Assembly: GCA_003551785.1 (NCBI GenBank)
Contig: PUNP01000701.1
Location: forward strand, 1-9,190
Origin: Candidatus Brocadiaceae bacterium
Lineage (GTDB): Bacteria > Planctomycetota > Brocadiia > SM23-32
Direction of reading: 5' to 3'
Length of the DNA: 9,190 nt
Under the pieces are notes generated by a model. That model worked only from the letters and a program-made list of their open reading frames with translations, had not been told where the DNA came from and made no database searches. Shown piece after piece: positions 7,743 through 9,190 of the stretch. How positions within the stretch are numbered: the first letter of the stretch is position 1; the number at the start of each line of letters is the position of its first letter. Position numbers and translations under genes: made by a program.

Positions 7743-8612
7743 CTAATCCCAGCAAAACCAAGGCGTGCTACTGCGGTTTCCGATTTCTATGTTAGGATCG
7801 ACATCGGGGGGATAGATACCCAGCGCACGGTAAAGGCGATTCAAGTGCTCCGAACGGCGGCCGCTAAGATGATACGAACCAAAAGGGCCGCCTTCTGCAT
7901 AGTTTTCTATCTCCACACCGGGATTTTCATAACGGACGGATCCGTCGGCAAGCAGTATGTTCCATCCGGGATTGTTGCCGTCCCAGTGCGCTATCTTCTC
8001 GCTCTCCGTCGCCATATGAGTAGGAGCAAAAATATAATCTATTAAAATTTTCGCGCCGGGTGGCATACGCTCCAGGCTATCGTATTCAGTGACTCGCGAT
8101 TGGCGGACATGGGTATTCACATTCCTCATATGCAGGTTGTGTGTATAAGACCCTGTAATCGTGCCGCCCGGTGCATCCTGCCTGTCCGGCCATTCATCCG
8201 GATTATAGTCCTGATAAGCATGGGACGGACAGTAACCGGTTGCAGGGCTGTCCACAAAACCGGCCCCATACAGTGAACCAAACCCTCTCCACGTGTGTCC
8301 GGAGTAACCACTACCACTGTCGCCGCCGGCCCAGTAGTGGTTCTGAGGTCTATAAAACCTTATATACCTTGGAGGTAGCTGGGTCGGTTCTCTGTATTGT
8401 CCCACAGGAGGAAGCATACCAAAAGTATTTTGGTAGACATGCATACCCATACCGGACTGGCGAAGATTACCGGCGCAGAGAGTTCTGCGTGCGCTTTCAC
8501 GTGACCTGGTCATCGCCGGCATCAGCATCCCTGCCATTAGGGCGATGATCGCAATGACCACTAGAAGTTCGATTAAAGTAAACCGTAACATCTTACGTAC
8601 TAAGTTAAACAT
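7743..8612 (-). CDS. Type II pseudopilin-like protein with FTLIEL leader and H...ADG motif, 289 residues
   Basis: The N-terminus [10 protein letters not shown] is a short positive leader, followed at F11 by [19 protein letters not shown], the prepilin cleavage/methylation helix with the conserved glutamate at +5 (E15). Residues after 35 ([17 protein letters not shown]) continue the helix typical of pseudopilins. The body is Gly, Tyr and Pro rich, and residues 209-225 read [17 protein letters not shown]. That resembles the prepilin processing-associated H-X9-DG motif of PVC bacteria, but with 13 residues between H209 and D223. The residue before the cleavage point is R10, not the Gly preferred by classical prepilin peptidases; in my recollection this is common in Lentisphaerota. 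The start is supported by GAGGAAG six bases upstream of the core. The fusion gene follows after 64 bases, so the two are probably co-transcribed. Such proteins are inserted in the inner membrane and may assemble into filaments or a secretion device; which is unknown. Confidence 0.9.
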   Translation of the reverse strand: MFNLVRKMLRFTLIELLVVIAIIALMAGMLMPAMTRSRESARRTLCAGNLRQSGMGMHVYQNTFGMLPPVGQYREPTQLPPRYIRFYRPQNHYWAGGDSGSGYSGHTWRGFGSLYGAGFVDSPATGYCPSHAYQDYNPDEWPDRQDAPGGTITGSYTHNLHMRNVNTHVRQSRVTEYDSLERMPPGAKILIDYIFAPTHMATESEKIAHWDGNNPGWNILLADGSVRYENPGVEIENYAEGGPFGSYHLSGRRSEHLNRLYRALGIYPPDVDPNIEIGNRSSTPWFCWD

Positions 8613-8616
8613 GAGA

Positions 8617-8623
8617 CTTCCTC
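8617..8623 (-). promoter_or_regulatory. Shine-Dalgarno site of the pseudopilin gene
   Basis: The minus strand reads GAGGAAG, then TCTC and the ATG at 8612. The AGGA core has a spacing of six bases and supports this start over the internal Met at codon 8. Confidence 0.75.
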
Positions 8624-8654
8624 ACATTAAAAAAGGTTAACGGACTACCAGTTA

Positions 8655-8673
8655 CACTAAATACATTTTAGTG
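8655..8673. promoter_or_regulatory. Palindrome over the candidate promoter, possible operator
   Basis: CACTAAA (8655-8661) and TTTAGTG (8667-8673) form a perfect seven-base inverted repeat with a five-base centre. It overlaps the candidate -10 box. The A-run on the plus strand lies on the wrong side for a minus-strand terminator, and no T-run follows on the plus strand. An operator or an mRNA leader hairpin is more likely than a terminator. Confidence 0.4.
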
Positions 8674-8689
8674 AAAAAAAATAAGTCAA
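8660..8689 (-). promoter_or_regulatory. Candidate promoter of the pseudopilin/fusion operon
   Basis: On the minus strand TTGACT (8689-8684) resembles a -35 box and TGTATT (8665-8660) a -10 box, with an 18-base spacer rich in T. The -10 box lies about 48 bases upstream of the start codon, giving a plausible short leader. A palindrome overlaps the -10 box. This is a visual match only in AT-rich DNA, where such boxes occur by chance. Confidence 0.35.
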
Positions 8690-8718
8690 ATGAAACCACA
8701 TTTTTTCCCCATGTTCAC

Positions 8719-8743
8719 GTAAATATTCAGTGAACCACGTTGA
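8719..8743 (+). repeat. Dispersed CAGTGAACC repeat, copy C
   Basis: GTAAATATTCAGTGAACC at 8719-8736 is identical to the minus strand of copy B (3271-3252 region). The continuation ACGTTGAC instead matches the plus strand of copy B, ACGTGAC. It lies just upstream of the candidate promoter of the pseudopilin operon. Confidence 0.7.
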
Positions 8744-9083
8744 CCACTAATATTATGACATTAAAATTTGACCTTCCAATCAAATATATATTGTATCAAA
8801 TGTACCCCCCCACCCCTTGTCAAATGAATAGCCAAAAAAAACTTTATCCGGGCCACATTTGACTCCTTTTAGGCTCTGTTGCTCTGGGGGCGGCCCTCAA
8901 TAACTTTAAATATTAAAAGAATTTACACTGCTTCAATTGCCTTGAACACCCCTTAGAAGCAATTTTGGGCAACCATTAAGTTAGGTCGGAAAAAGAGAGA
9001 CTTCGCATCATTATTATCGTCCCCAGAGTTGTAGATTCCTCTATACATTGTCAAATACCAATCGAAATAAGCAGTCATTACTT

Positions 9084-9190
9084 CCACTGGGACAAGCCCA
9101 GTGATGGTTCTATCACCTTTTTCAAATTTGTCACTTCGGACCTGCAAGCATTCTTCACATAGTTTGTCTGATTAATGTTAGTTACCCCAC
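9084..9190 (+). repeat. Composite hairpin repeat, copy 2 (cut by the window edge)
   Basis: CCACTGGG at 9084-9091 pairs with CCCAGTG at 9097-9103 around ACAAG, giving seven base pairs. ACAAG is the complement of the CTTGT loop at 2964-2968 and 3031-3035, so this hairpin belongs to the same family in reverse. On the minus strand the sequence beyond it, AAGTAATGAC, recalls the TATCATGAC and GCATGAC tails of those copies. Positions 9093-9117 match 2867-2891 at 24 of 25 bases, and the similarity continues to 9170. The window ends in CCCCAC, the expected start of the second hairpin. Confidence 0.8.

Larger units (their letters stand above)
8613..9190. other. AT-rich intergenic region upstream of the pseudopilin operon
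   Basis: This region holds the candidate promoter and palindrome, repeat copy C, a C-rich tract at 8805-8816 (C7, A, C4), several GTCAAATG-like words and, at the right edge, a composite hairpin repeat. A 64-residue minus-strand frame from a TTG at 9147 to 8953 runs through the repeat. I see no coding evidence for it and nothing else that I can name between 8750 and 9080. Confidence 0.55.

Noticed and set aside
8953..9147. A 64-residue minus-strand frame with a TTG start crossing the composite repeat; the copy near 2870-2935 translates similarly in the same frame (GDRT.TGL).
   Set aside because: Codon comparison of the two copies shows mostly amino-acid-changing differences, e.g. GGC/GAC, CCA/TTT, ACC/ATC and GCC/GTC, plus a one-base length change. 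The similarity is therefore better explained by conserved repeat DNA than by a protein.

Overview
The window looks like part of a genome from the Planctomycetota/Lentisphaerota/Kiritimatiellota group (PVC superphylum). Three things point there: a type II pseudopilin-like protein with an [14 protein letters not shown] leader and a late H...ADG motif, a very large secreted protein that joins HEAT repeats, PQQ-type beta-propeller repeats and a malectin-like domain, and carbohydrate-active genes. This placement is inferred from protein style; no rRNA or other marker is present. All recognisable genes lie on the minus strand, so the window reads from right to left.

Layout in transcription order. 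(i) 8613-9190: AT-rich intergenic DNA with copies of two dispersed repeat families and a candidate promoter/operator. (ii) 8612-7743: pseudopilin-like gene with a good ribosome binding site. (iii) 7678-3362: a 1438-residue secreted fusion protein, 64 bases downstream and also with a strong ribosome binding site; genes ii and iii are probably one operon. (iv) 3361-2850: intergenic DNA dense in hairpin repeats. (v) 2849-1376: a pectate-lyase-like gene broken by a one-base frameshift, with repeat DNA where its normal start should be. (vi) 1375-1064: intergenic DNA with another repeat copy. (vii) 1063-1: the N-terminal 354 residues of a glycoside-hydrolase-like protein that runs off the window.

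The two right-hand genes look like surface or envelope machinery. The pseudopilin could be part of a filament or secretion apparatus, and the large protein could be a periplasmic or surface scaffold or sugar-binding protein. Its most curious part is a Rossmann-type, SAM-methyltransferase-like domain between two blocks of propeller repeats, in a protein with a signal peptide. The two left-hand genes suggest polysaccharide breakdown, though one of them appears inactivated.

The other notable content is the repeats. One family forms mosaic hairpins with the loop CTTGT (or its complement ACAAG), with base-pair covariation between copies. A second shares GTAAATATTCAGTGAACC. They are concentrated between genes and around the broken gene. 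I saw no tRNA, rRNA, CRISPR array or intact transposase.
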